Shown: in pieces, positions 56,045 through 64,000 of the stretch
Layout: every line of letters begins with the position of its first letter
Numbering within the stretch: position 1 is the stretch's first letter
Source: Acinetobacter populi
Lineage (GTDB): Bacteria > Pseudomonadota > Gammaproteobacteria > Pseudomonadales > Moraxellaceae
Reading direction: 5' to 3'
DNA: 64,000 bases
Assembly: GCF_002174125.1 (NCBI RefSeq)
Contig: NZ_NEXX01000001.1
Location: 930,001-994,000, forward strand
Made by a program: the position numbers and the translations under genes
Notes under the pieces: generated by a model
Seen by the model: the letters and a program-made list of their open reading frames with translations, nothing else
The model's database searches: none
Told to the model about the DNA's origin: nothing

Positions 56045-56345
56045 AGCTTTTTCTAGTAGACGTAATAGTGAAAACAGCAGCTAATTTAGCCAAGATACAA
56101 CCTCATTCAGCAATATTGTTCTACAAAAAATCTGTCAAATCATTCTGTATGATCTTGACCAAGATGCCATAAAAATTTTTCAAGGTCAGATTGAAGTTGA
56201 GCAGCGTTATGTTGCTGACGTGAGTAATGGCAAACGAGGAAGAAGTGGAAAAGTATCTGTCAAGACCATCTCAACCTTTAAGACAAATACCTTAATGCCG
56301 ATAATAAACACAAAATTGCGCCTATTCATATGGACAAATATTTAA
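56045..56345 (+). pseudogene. IS1595-family transposase remnant
   Basis: A frame without start but with clear transposase similarity: TAANLAKIQPHSAILFYKK, later IFQGQIEVEQRYV (the IEVDESYFG region of IS1595/IS1016 transposases, degraded), NGKRGRSGKVSV (KGKRGRGAAGK in intact copies) and KTNTLMPII. The second half of the catalytic domain and both inverted repeats are not recognisable. It is a fossil and not mobile. Confidence 0.75.
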
Positions 56346-56441
56346 CCATATCGACTATACGACAGCCCCAAATAAATACGCCATCCAAGAAAATATCTAA
56401 ACCGACTGATAGTGCAATCAAGATAATTTTTAATCATTCTA

Positions 56442-56456
56442 ATTGGTCAGACCAAT
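56442..56456. promoter_or_regulatory. LldR-type operator O1
   Basis: Perfect 15-bp palindrome ATTGGTC-A-GACCAAT, about 55 bases upstream of the predicted lldP start of transcription. Second site 86 bases downstream. This matches the two-operator plan known for the E. coli lldPRD promoter. Confidence 0.85.
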
Positions 56457-56468
56457 AATGTATTTTTA

Positions 56469-56497
56469 TTGCACACATCTTATTTAATATTTATTAT
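56469..56497 (+). promoter_or_regulatory. Sigma-70 promoter of the lld operon
   Basis: TTGCAC (56469-56474), a 17-base spacer, TATTAT (56492-56497). It lies between the two LldR-type operators; transcription should start near 56504. Confidence 0.75.
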
Positions 56498-56526
56498 CTC
56501 AACCCTAAATTGGCTTTTTTAAAATA

Positions 56527-56543
56527 AATTGGTCTGACCAATT
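56527..56543. promoter_or_regulatory. LldR-type operator O2
   Basis: Perfect 17-bp palindrome AATTGGTC-T-GACCAATT, about 30 bases downstream of the predicted start of transcription. Confidence 0.85.
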
Positions 56544-56607
56544 AACCCAAATAGTAAATTTTGCTTACTTCATTGATAAGCATATCAAGCATTTCAAGGA
56601 GATGAAA

Positions 56608-58269
56608 ATGCTTCAACAATGGCAACAGGTTTATGATCCTGCTGGAAATATCTGGTTTTCAAGTTTAATCGCACTTATCCCCATTATTTTCTTTTTCTTT
56701 GCATTGGCAGTTTTTCGCCTTAAAGGAAGTGTGGCAGGAACAATTACCGTGATTCTGGCTTTGCTGGTTTCATTATTTGCATATCAAATGCCAACCACTA
56801 TGGCCTTTGCATCGGTAATTTATGGTTTCTTTTACGGGCTTTGGCCAATTTCCTGGATTATCATTGGTGCAGTATTTCTGTATAAAATTTCCGTCAAAAC
56901 CGGGCAATTTGACATCATTCGCTCGTCTATTTTATCCATCACCGAAGACCAGCGTTTACAAATGCTACTGGTGGGTTTTGCATTTGGTACGTTTCTGGAA
57001 GGTGCAGCAGGTTTCGGTGCGCCGGTGGCCATTACCGCTGCATTATTGGTCGGATTAGGCTTTAAACCCTTATATGCTGCTGGTTTGTGTTTGATTGTCA
57101 ATACTGCACCGGTTGCCTTTGGTGCCATGGGAATTCCAATCATCGTCGCAGGTCAGGTTTCCAGTGTAGACACCATGGAAATCAGTCAAATGGTGGGACG
57201 TCAATTACCCTTTATGGTACCGATTGTTCTGATCTGGATTATGGCGATTATGGATGGCTGGCGTGGGGTAAAAGAAACCTGGCCTGCAATTTTGGTCGGT
57301 GGTGGTTCTTTTGCAATTGCCCAATATTTGACCTCAAACTTTGTCGGACCAGAATTGCCGGATATTACCGCTGCAATTGCGTCGTTAGTCAGCTTAACTG
57401 TCTTGATGAAATTTTGGCAGCCTAAACATATTTTCCGTTTTGAAACTGAAAATAGTGTAGATGCTCAAATTGCTGCGCAAATGCAAACCAAATATAGCGT
57501 AGGGCAAATCATCAAAGCATGGTCGCCATTTGCGATTTTAACGGCCATGGTGACTTTATGGAGTATTGCCCCATTTAAAAAACTATTTGCCAAAGATGGT
57601 GCTTTAAGCGACTGGGTCATTTCAATCAAGGTGCCCTATTTACATCAATTGATTGAAAAAATGCCGCCTGTTGTGGCAGAAGCAACCGATTACGATGCGA
57701 TTTATAAATTTGACTGGTTTTCGGCAACCGGTACGGCAATTATGATTGCGGCGATTATTTCGATTATTTTTCTGAAAATGCGCCCCAAAGATGCTGTTGC
57801 AACCTTTGGTGAAACAGTCAATGAACTAAAAACGCCTATTTATTCCATTGGCATGGTACTCGCCTTTGCATTTATTGCCAATTATTCCGGTATGTCGGCA
57901 ACGCTGGCTTTAGCACTGGCGCATACCGGACAAGCATTTACATTTTTCTCGCCATTCCTTGGCTGGCTAGGTGTGTTCCTTACCGGTTCAGATACGTCTG
58001 CAAATGCCTTGTTCAGTGCATTACAGGCGACTACAGCACAGCAAATTGGCGTGCCGGAAGTATTACTGGTGGCAGCAAATACCTCAGGTGGCGTCACTGG
58101 TAAAATGATTTCCCCACAATCCATTGCGATTGCCTGTGCTGCCGTCGGACTGGTGGGCAAGGAATCAGATCTGTTCCGATTTACGGTGAAACACAGCATC
58201 ATATTCACCGTATTTATCGGGATTATAATTACCTTGCAAGCCTACGTATTCCCATGGATGATTCCATAA
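56608..58269 (+). CDS. lldP: L-lactate permease LldP
   Basis: Lactate:H+ symporter of the LctP family in the inner membrane, 553 residues and about 14 spans. Starts [20 protein letters not shown], a family hallmark. Start 56608 is chosen because AAGGAG (56596-56601) is six bases upstream; the ATG at 56602 touches that site. Conserved segments: [34 protein letters not shown], and [16 protein letters not shown] near the C-terminus. First gene of lldP-lldR-lldD-dld. Confidence 0.95.
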   Translation: MLQQWQQVYDPAGNIWFSSLIALIPIIFFFFALAVFRLKGSVAGTITVILALLVSLFAYQMPTTMAFASVIYGFFYGLWPISWIIIGAVFLYKISVKTGQFDIIRSSILSITEDQRLQMLLVGFAFGTFLEGAAGFGAPVAITAALLVGLGFKPLYAAGLCLIVNTAPVAFGAMGIPIIVAGQVSSVDTMEISQMVGRQLPFMVPIVLIWIMAIMDGWRGVKETWPAILVGGGSFAIAQYLTSNFVGPELPDITAAIASLVSLTVLMKFWQPKHIFRFETENSVDAQIAAQMQTKYSVGQIIKAWSPFAILTAMVTLWSIAPFKKLFAKDGALSDWVISIKVPYLHQLIEKMPPVVAEATDYDAIYKFDWFSATGTAIMIAAIISIIFLKMRPKDAVATFGETVNELKTPIYSIGMVLAFAFIANYSGMSATLALALAHTGQAFTFFSPFLGWLGVFLTGSDTSANALFSALQATTAQQIGVPEVLLVAANTSGGVTGKMISPQSIAIACAAVGLVGKESDLFRFTVKHSIIFTVFIGIIITLQAYVFPWMIP

Positions 58270-58297
58270 ATCATCGAAGAAAAGGAATGAGGGCATA

Positions 58298-59041
58298 ATG
58301 AAAGTTGCAGATCAGGTGGTTAAAAAGCTTAAAGCACTGATTGAACAGCTGAATTTACAGGTTGGAGATCGACTGCCTTCTGAGCGGCAATTGTGCCAGC
58401 AGCTTGGTGTTTCCCGTGCATCATTACGGGAAGCACTGCAAAAAATGAATAGTATGGGACTGCTTGCAAGCCGGATCGGAGATGGCACCTATATTCAAAA
58501 ATTACCTGAAAACTGGTCGGATCAATTAATTGTACGTCCTTTGAGCCACCTCATCAACGAAGATCCGCTCTATCGTTTTGATGTGCAGGAAGCACGTCTG
58601 GTGCTTGAAGGGGGCACGGCATGGTATGCAGCCCAACGGTCAACCGCAGAGGATCGACAACGCATTCATTATTATTATGACCAAATTGCACATTATCAGC
58701 AGATTGGTGATGCAGATCAGGCCGCACATGCCGATGCAAACTTCCATCTGGCGATTGCCGAAGCCTCGCATAATGTGGTGCTGATTCAGATTATGCATGG
58801 TCTGTTTGATCTGCTGCAATACAACGTGGTTTTGGGCCGTAAGAAGGTTTATAGCGAAGACTATGGTTTTGAAAAGCTTCATTTACAACATTTTGAAGTG
58901 ATGGATGCCATTGATCACAAAGATGCAGAACGTGCGCAACAGGCCGTATGTGGCCATATCAAATTTGTGGTGCAACAGGTGCGAAGCATAGACGAGGCAG
59001 AAGCCCGTTTAAAACGTGCCTCTCGATTTAAAAAAGGTTAA
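58298..59041 (+). CDS. lldR: Lactate-responsive regulator LldR (GntR/FadR family)
   Basis: A 247-residue regulator. The N-terminal winged helix reads VGDRLPSERQLCQQLGVSRASLREALQKM; the C-terminal FCD domain binds L-lactate with metal-ligand His residues in HADANFHLAIAEASHN and GHIKFVVQQV. It lies inside the operon between permease and dehydrogenase, as in E. coli, and probably acts on the two GGTC-N-GACC operators upstream of lldP. Confidence 0.94.
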   Translation: MKVADQVVKKLKALIEQLNLQVGDRLPSERQLCQQLGVSRASLREALQKMNSMGLLASRIGDGTYIQKLPENWSDQLIVRPLSHLINEDPLYRFDVQEARLVLEGGTAWYAAQRSTAEDRQRIHYYYDQIAHYQQIGDADQAAHADANFHLAIAEASHNVVLIQIMHGLFDLLQYNVVLGRKKVYSEDYGFEKLHLQHFEVMDAIDHKDAERAQQAVCGHIKFVVQQVRSIDEAEARLKRASRFKKG

Positions 59042-59047
59042 TACACT

Positions 59048-60202
59048 ATGATTATTTCTTCTTCTAATGACTATCGTGAGGCAGCCAGACGCCGTCTGCC
59101 ACCATTTTTATTCCACTATATTGATGGTGGCGCATATGCAGAATATACCCTAAAGCGCAATGTCGAAGATTTATCAAAAATTGCTTTACGGCAACGTGTA
59201 CTTAATGACATGTCCGAATTAAGTCTGGACACAGAAATTTTTAATGAAAAGTTGTCCATGCCGGTTGCCCTGTCCCCTGTGGGTTTAACTGGTATGTATG
59301 CACGTCGTGGTGAAGTTCAAGCCGCTGTCGCAGCGGATAGAAAAGGCATTCCCTTTACGCTGTCAACGGTATCGGTCTGTCCAATTGAAGAAGTCACCCC
59401 TGCTATTCAGCGTCCGATGTGGTTCCAGTTGTATGTTTTACGTGACCGCGGCTTTATGAAAAATGCACTGGAACGCGCCAAGGCAGCCGGTTGTACAACG
59501 CTGGTATTTACCGTAGATATGCCGGTACCTGGTGCGCGTTATCGTGATGCTCATTCCGGCATGAGTGGCCCCAATGCAGCAATGCGACGCTATCTACAAT
59601 CTTTTACCCATCCACACTGGGCATGGAACGTTGGTCTATTAGGTCGTCCACATGATTTGGGCAATATCTCAAAATATCTGGGTAAACCAACAGGTTTGGA
59701 AGATTATATCGGCTGGTTGGGTAGTAACTTTGATCCCTCAATTTCATGGAAAGATCTGGAATGGATTCGTGAATTTTGGGATGGTCCAATGGTCATTAAA
59801 GGGATTCTTGATCCAGAAGATGCCAAAGATGCAGTACGCTTTGGCGCAGATGGTATTGTGGTGTCCAATCATGGTGGTCGTCAGCTCGATGGTGTGCTGT
59901 CGACCACGCGTGCCCTGCCCGCGATTGCCGATGCAGTCAAAGGTGACATTAAAATTCTGGCAGATTCCGGTATTCGTAATGGTCTGGATATTGTGCGTAT
60001 GATTGCGCTAGGTGCCGACTTATGTATGCTCGGACGTGCTTTTGTCTATGCTTTGGGTGCAGCAGGCGGACAAGGGGTCTCTCATCTATTGGATTTAATT
60101 GATAAGGAAATGCGTGTCGCCATGACCTTAACCGGTGCCAAAACCATTCAGGATATTAAACCGGAATGTCTAGTCAGTCTTGATAAACGCATTGAAATAT
60201 AA
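59048..60202 (+). CDS. lldD: L-lactate dehydrogenase LldD (FMN, quinone-linked)
   Basis: Membrane-associated FMN enzyme of 384 residues that oxidises L-lactate to pyruvate and passes electrons to quinone. Barrel motifs: [20 protein letters not shown] at the start, [32 protein letters not shown], and the active-site [10 protein letters not shown] near residue 277. The start is 6 bases after the lldR stop. Terminates just before dld. Confidence 0.96.
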   Translation: MIISSSNDYREAARRRLPPFLFHYIDGGAYAEYTLKRNVEDLSKIALRQRVLNDMSELSLDTEIFNEKLSMPVALSPVGLTGMYARRGEVQAAVAADRKGIPFTLSTVSVCPIEEVTPAIQRPMWFQLYVLRDRGFMKNALERAKAAGCTTLVFTVDMPVPGARYRDAHSGMSGPNAAMRRYLQSFTHPHWAWNVGLLGRPHDLGNISKYLGKPTGLEDYIGWLGSNFDPSISWKDLEWIREFWDGPMVIKGILDPEDAKDAVRFGADGIVVSNHGGRQLDGVLSTTRALPAIADAVKGDIKILADSGIRNGLDIVRMIALGADLCMLGRAFVYALGAAGGQGVSHLLDLIDKEMRVAMTLTGAKTIQDIKPECLVSLDKRIEI

Positions 60203-60216
60203 AAGGAAGATTCACC

Positions 60217-61914
60217 ATGCAGCAAAAACTTTCTACCAGCGAACTGTTGCACCAGTTAAAAAATACCATTGGTGAAGCACATGTTTTAACAGATGATGTC
60301 GATACCCGTCTATATCGGCAAGGTCGACGCTTTGGTGAAGGTAAAGTTTTTGCTGTCGTAGCACCCGGAAATTTACTGGAACAATGGCAAGTCTTACAAC
60401 TTGCAGTTTGTGCCGATTGCATCGTGATTATGCAGGCTGCCAATACTGGATTAACCGGTGGTTCTACACCATATGGCGAAGATTACGATCGCCCTGTAAT
60501 CATCATCAGTACCCGTCGTCTGGCTGGTGTACAAGTGATTAATGACGGTAAACAAGTGATTTGTCTACCTGGTGCAACACTCGATACACTGGAACGGGAA
60601 CTACTCCAGTATGATAGAGAACCGCATTCGGTGATTGGTTCTTCCTGTATTGGCGCTTCGGTTCTCGGTGGGGTATGTAATAATTCCGGTGGTGCATTGG
60701 TTCGTCGTGGTCCGGCCTATACCGAACTGGCCTTGTATGCACAAGTCAATGCACAAGGTGAATTGAAATTAATCAATCATCTTGGTGTAGATCTGGGATC
60801 AACACCGGAAGAAATCCTTAAAAATTTACAACAACAAAATTATCAAAGCCAAGATATCCACGATGATCAGACCCGACATGCTTCCGATCATCGCTATGCA
60901 CATGATGTGTGTCAGGTAGATGAGGCTACACCAGCACGTTTTAATGCCGACCCAAGCCGACTATTTGAGGCTTCCGGTTCTGCCGGAAAGGTTTGTGTAT
61001 TTGCTGTACGTTTGGATACCTTTGAAAAAATCAAAAGTCAGGTTTTTTATATTGGTTCGAATAGTATCGATGATTTAACCGAAATTCGCCGTTACCTACT
61101 GACAGATTTAGCCCGACTCCCCATTGCCGGGGAATATATCCATCGGGTTGCCTATGACATCGGGGCAAAATATGGCAAAGATACCTTTTTGTTTATCGAA
61201 AAATTTGGCACAGCCAGAGTCCCCAAAGCCTTTGCATTAAAGGATAAGGTCGATGGTTATTTAGAAAGATTTGGTATCCGCCATTTAAGCGATAAAGTCC
61301 TACAAATGGTCACGGCAGTATTACCGAATCATTTGCCAGAGCGCATGAATCAATTCCGTGATTTATATGAGCATCATCTGATTTTACGAATCGAAGATCA
61401 GGATGTCGCGCAGGTTAAAGACTTTTTATCAGAATATTTCGCTCAGCATCCTCAAGGTAGTTTTTTCCTTTGTAATGCGGATGAAGGTCGCAAGGCTTTT
61501 TTACACCGTTTTGCAGTTGCAGGCGCTGCAATTCGTTATCGAGATACGCATAGAGATGAAGTCGAAGATATCGTGGCACTGGATATTGCCTTACGCCGCA
61601 ATGACCGAGAATGGCTGGAAACTTTACCGCAAGAGATGGATCAACAAATTCTCCATAAACTCTATTATGGTCATTTCCTCTGCCATGTATTCCATCAGGA
61701 TTATATTGTGAAAAAAGGTGTCGATCCTTTAAAGATGGAACATCAGATGTGGGCATTGCTGGACCAGCGTGGTGCAGAATATCCGGCAGAACATAACGTC
61801 GGCCATTTATACGTTGCCAAGCCTGCCTTAAAACAACATTATCAGTATCTTGATCCCACCAATCGCTTTAATGTCGGCATTGGTCATACTTCCAAATTAA
61901 AATACTGGAAATAA
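60217..61914 (+). CDS. dld: Quinone-dependent D-lactate dehydrogenase Dld
   Basis: FAD-linked peripheral membrane enzyme of 565 residues (E. coli 571). The N-terminal FAD-binding PCMH domain holds MQAANTGLTGGSTPYGEDYD and IGASVLGGVCNNSGGALVRRG; the middle is the membrane-binding domain; the C-terminus ends with EYPAEHNVGHLY and LDPTNRFNVGIGHTSK. Last gene of the lld operon, giving the cell use of both lactate isomers. AAGGAAG precedes the ATG. Confidence 0.95.
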   Translation: MQQKLSTSELLHQLKNTIGEAHVLTDDVDTRLYRQGRRFGEGKVFAVVAPGNLLEQWQVLQLAVCADCIVIMQAANTGLTGGSTPYGEDYDRPVIIISTRRLAGVQVINDGKQVICLPGATLDTLERELLQYDREPHSVIGSSCIGASVLGGVCNNSGGALVRRGPAYTELALYAQVNAQGELKLINHLGVDLGSTPEEILKNLQQQNYQSQDIHDDQTRHASDHRYAHDVCQVDEATPARFNADPSRLFEASGSAGKVCVFAVRLDTFEKIKSQVFYIGSNSIDDLTEIRRYLLTDLARLPIAGEYIHRVAYDIGAKYGKDTFLFIEKFGTARVPKAFALKDKVDGYLERFGIRHLSDKVLQMVTAVLPNHLPERMNQFRDLYEHHLILRIEDQDVAQVKDFLSEYFAQHPQGSFFLCNADEGRKAFLHRFAVAGAAIRYRDTHRDEVEDIVALDIALRRNDREWLETLPQEMDQQILHKLYYGHFLCHVFHQDYIVKKGVDPLKMEHQMWALLDQRGAEYPAEHNVGHLYVAKPALKQHYQYLDPTNRFNVGIGHTSKLKYWK

Positions 61915-61928
61915 CCGAGACAATATGT

Positions 61929-61962
61929 GGGATTACGTTACCAACGTATCAGTAATCCCTTT
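61929..61962 (+). terminator. lld operon terminator
   Basis: GGGATTAC (61929-61936) pairs with GTAATCCC (61952-61959), followed by TTTA. It lies between dld and argO, which converge. Confidence 0.65.
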
Positions 61963-62008
61963 ACGCCAAATGTTTAAGTGCAAACACATCATCACCATGG
62001 GTTGTTTA

Positions 62009-62614
62009 TCAGGTTTTTACAAGCAAAGACAAAGCAATGCCCCACATCACCAGTCCAATCAGTAGATCCAGTATTTGCCATGCGCGTGGTTGCCGAAATA
62101 AAGGCAACAACAGTCTTGCACCAAAGCCCAGACTAAAAAAGAAAATCCACGAGGCCATCATCGCCCCTAATGCGAATAAATAGCTGTCATCCTGATATTG
62201 GACCGATACAGCACCAATTAAAAATAAGGTATCTAAATAAACATGAGGATTTAGCCAAGTGAATGCCAAACTCATCGCAATCATCTGATAAATATTATGA
62301 TGTTCGGTTGCACTGGGTTGCAGGCTATCATTATGTTGAATGGCAGAATAAAAATGTTTGCCGCCATACGCAAATAAAAAAACTGCACCCAGATACTTGG
62401 CAATAACCACAATGATCGGATAATGCTGAATAATCTTGGCAAAACCAGTAACACCCAAAAAAATCAGGATAGAATCCGATAATGCACAAATCAAACAAAT
62501 GATAAAAACATATTGTTTTTTTAACCCCTGTTTTAGGACAAAAGCATTTTGTGCCCCAATGGCCAGAATCAAAGAAAATCCAATACTCAACCCAGCAACA
62601 AAATTTGTCATCAC
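62009..62614 (-). CDS. argO: LysE/ArgO-family amino acid exporter
   Basis: Inner-membrane exporter of 201 residues and about six spans. It starts FVAGLSIGFSLILAIGAQNAFVLKQG, the conserved LysE/ArgO opening, and continues CALSDSILIFLGVTG and TWLNPHVYLDTL. It exports arginine and/or lysine. Divergent from an ArgP-like LysR regulator, as for argO/argP. Two ATGs (62614, 62611) are possible. Confidence 0.92.
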   Translation of the reverse strand: MMTNFVAGLSIGFSLILAIGAQNAFVLKQGLKKQYVFIICLICALSDSILIFLGVTGFAKIIQHYPIIVVIAKYLGAVFLFAYGGKHFYSAIQHNDSLQPSATEHHNIYQMIAMSLAFTWLNPHVYLDTLFLIGAVSVQYQDDSYLFALGAMMASWIFFFSLGFGARLLLPLFRQPRAWQILDLLIGLVMWGIALSLLVKT

Positions 62615-62721
62615 TATCTTAATCTTATCAATTTTAATTGATCGTTATTGTCTTGGTACTTGCAACAACAAGCAGTAAACTTAAAAATATTTATGGGATA
62701 CTAAATTTTTTTTAGGACAAT

Positions 62722-63624
62722 ATGTTTGATAAAAAGCAGTGTGATGCCTTTCTAGCGGTGATTAAAACAGGCAGTTTTGAAAGTGCGGCCAAGGAATTAT
62801 TTTTAACAGCTGCTGCGATTTCATTGCGGGTACAGGCATTCGAACAGGCTTTAGGGACATTATTAATTAATCGTACACGTCCCTGTACTCCCACACAGGC
62901 AGGCATCGAGGTTGTGCAATATTTACAACATGCGAAATTAAGAGAACAAAAGCTGTTACATGATTTAAAAACAAAAACGGATAACAATTTTTTTAAAGTT
63001 CGGATTGGCTCAAATGCAGATTCCCTCGCAACATGGTTATTACCTGCCATCAACCAAACGCTTATTCAGCATCAGTTAGTTGCAGACATTCATGTTGATG
63101 ATCAATCCCGAACCTATGCACTATTAGAAACAGGTTTAGTACATGGCTGTATCTCAACCAAAGTAAGCCCCATGCATGGTTGTGAAGCTATTTTTCTGGG
63201 CAATATGCGTTACAAAATGGTAGCCACACCCAATTTTGTGCAAAAATGGTTTGCCCACGGCATCACGCGTGAAGCTTTGCGTATCGCCCCTGCAGTGGTT
63301 TTTAATGATAAAGATCATCTGCATTTTGAAGTGATGCAAAATCGATTTGGTTTAACACAAAATAGTTATCCCTGCTCAACGGTTCCGGCTTCGATAAGTT
63401 TTGTTCAGGCAATACGCTTAGGTCTGGGCTATGGGATGGTACCAGAATTACAATTAAACGAATTAGCATCGCAATCCTTGATTGAGCTTTATCCGCATTC
63501 AACAGTAGATGTTGCGCTATATTGGCATCACTGGCAGCAGCAATCCTTGCCCTTACAGGAACTAACGCGACAACTGGTGGTAAATGCAAAACATTATCTT
63601 GCACATCCCGAACCTCAAGATTAA
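62722..63624 (+). CDS. argP: LysR-family regulator ArgP (LysG)
   Basis: A 300-residue regulator, N-terminal helix-turn-helix KKQCDAFLAVIKTGSFESAA, then LTAAAISLRVQAFEQALGTL, very like ArgP/IciA. The effector-binding domain shows GSNADSLATWLLPAI, typical of ArgP. Divergent from argO across 107 bases; expected to activate argO in response to Arg or Lys. AGGA stands upstream of the ATG. Confidence 0.92.
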   Translation: MFDKKQCDAFLAVIKTGSFESAAKELFLTAAAISLRVQAFEQALGTLLINRTRPCTPTQAGIEVVQYLQHAKLREQKLLHDLKTKTDNNFFKVRIGSNADSLATWLLPAINQTLIQHQLVADIHVDDQSRTYALLETGLVHGCISTKVSPMHGCEAIFLGNMRYKMVATPNFVQKWFAHGITREALRIAPAVVFNDKDHLHFEVMQNRFGLTQNSYPCSTVPASISFVQAIRLGLGYGMVPELQLNELASQSLIELYPHSTVDVALYWHHWQQQSLPLQELTRQLVVNAKHYLAHPEPQD

Positions 63625-63770
63625 TTGCTAAAGCTAGATAAAAATTCGCCATACACTGATCAAGTTTAAAAAGGGATCAACGCAGTTCATTATTTTATTT
63701 TCCCATGTCGATGCAGGAATGCTTATAATAGATCCCCAATGTTCTTTTTCACCTGATGGAAGTCCTACAC

Positions 63771-64000
63771 ATGTCAAACTGGTTAGATGAAGTTAAATTC
63801 GATGCAAATGGTTTAATTCCGGCAATTGCACAACATCATCAAACTGGTCGTGTACTGATGGTCGCCTGGATGAATCGTGAAGCCTTACAACTGACCGCAG
63901 AAAAGAATCAGGCTGTGTATTACTCACGTTCTCGTCAAAAACTCTGGCATAAAGGTGAAGAGTCCGGACATTTCCAGACCGTACATGAAATTCGTCTGGA
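63771..64000 (+). CDS. hisI: Phosphoribosyl-AMP cyclohydrolase HisI, 3' end cut by window
   Basis: Histidine step three. The visible 76 residues read [39 protein letters not shown] and [18 protein letters not shown], all HisI motifs. The zinc and magnesium ligands lie beyond the edge. A GGAAG-like site stands before the ATG. Whether HisE is fused cannot be seen. Confidence 0.93.
   Translation, partial: MSNWLDEVKFDANGLIPAIAQHHQTGRVLMVAWMNREALQLTAEKNQAVYYSRSRQKLWHKGEESGHFQTVHEIRL

Noticed and set aside
1..64000. CRISPR array, prophage or intact mobile element
   Set aside because: No regularly spaced repeats, phage structural genes, integrase besides XerD, or complete transposase were seen.

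Overview
The window reads as chromosomal DNA of an Acinetobacter species (Moraxellaceae). Protein content is the main reason: a fatty acyl-CoA reductase very like Acr1 of A. baylyi, a two-PPK2-domain polyphosphate:AMP phosphotransferase like that of A. johnsonii, a DUF6587-type protein next to feoB, an FFLEELY-motif protein, the xerD-dsbC-hom-thrC order, and the lldP-lldR-lldD-dld operon. The DNA is AT-rich overall. No rRNA or tRNA gene, CRISPR array or intact insertion sequence was seen.

Layout. 1-2651 (minus): start of the division/cell-wall cluster, rsmH-ftsL-ftsI, with ftsI cut by the window edge. 2783-5835: LysR regulator divergent from dkgB and an MFS exporter. 5844-8021: polysaccharide deacetylase, plus a lipoprotein gene enclosed by a duplicated piece of the deacetylase 3' end. 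8187-8848: hicAB toxin-antitoxin. 8918-13087: ettA, a TIM-barrel amidohydrolase, acr1. 13221-21449: acetate module, with actP-yjcH, a CrbS-type hybrid sensor kinase and a CrbR-type response regulator separated by an unknown gene and a DinB-like gene. 21649-25260: metal module, with a CDF-type exporter, a PbrR/CadR-type MerR regulator and feoA-feoB-DUF6587. 25431-30761: xerD, dsbC, hom, thrC, hisA. 31011-41780: an alpha/beta hydrolase, a structured non-coding locus, and recC-recB-recD. 42093-49008: DUF697-like gene, pap, two small conserved genes, and ubiE-ubiJ-ubiB. 49039-53030: FAD monooxygenase and patatin-like protein, between which sits a toxin-remnant/immunity-like cassette bounded by 151-bp direct repeats. 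53118-55926: dadA with a divergent Lrp-type regulator, and an EamA exporter. 56045-61914: IS1595-like remnant, then the lactate operon with two palindromic LldR-type operators around its promoter. 62009-63624: argO and divergent argP. 63771-64000: start of hisI.

Most genes are housekeeping or core metabolism: acetate and lactate uptake and oxidation, iron uptake, threonine and histidine synthesis, ubiquinone synthesis, recombinational repair and wax-ester precursor formation. Accessory DNA is small but informative. Two foreign-looking cassettes are each bounded by a roughly 150-bp direct repeat about 93% identical by eye, and each repeat carries a perfect DnaA-box sequence. The recB/recD junction is built from seven 12-bp units that each resemble a DnaA box. 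Between recD and the hydrolase lies an uncharted chain of five stem-loops ending in a terminator, preceded by a near-perfect GacA-type upstream element. These are the best candidates for undescribed biology.
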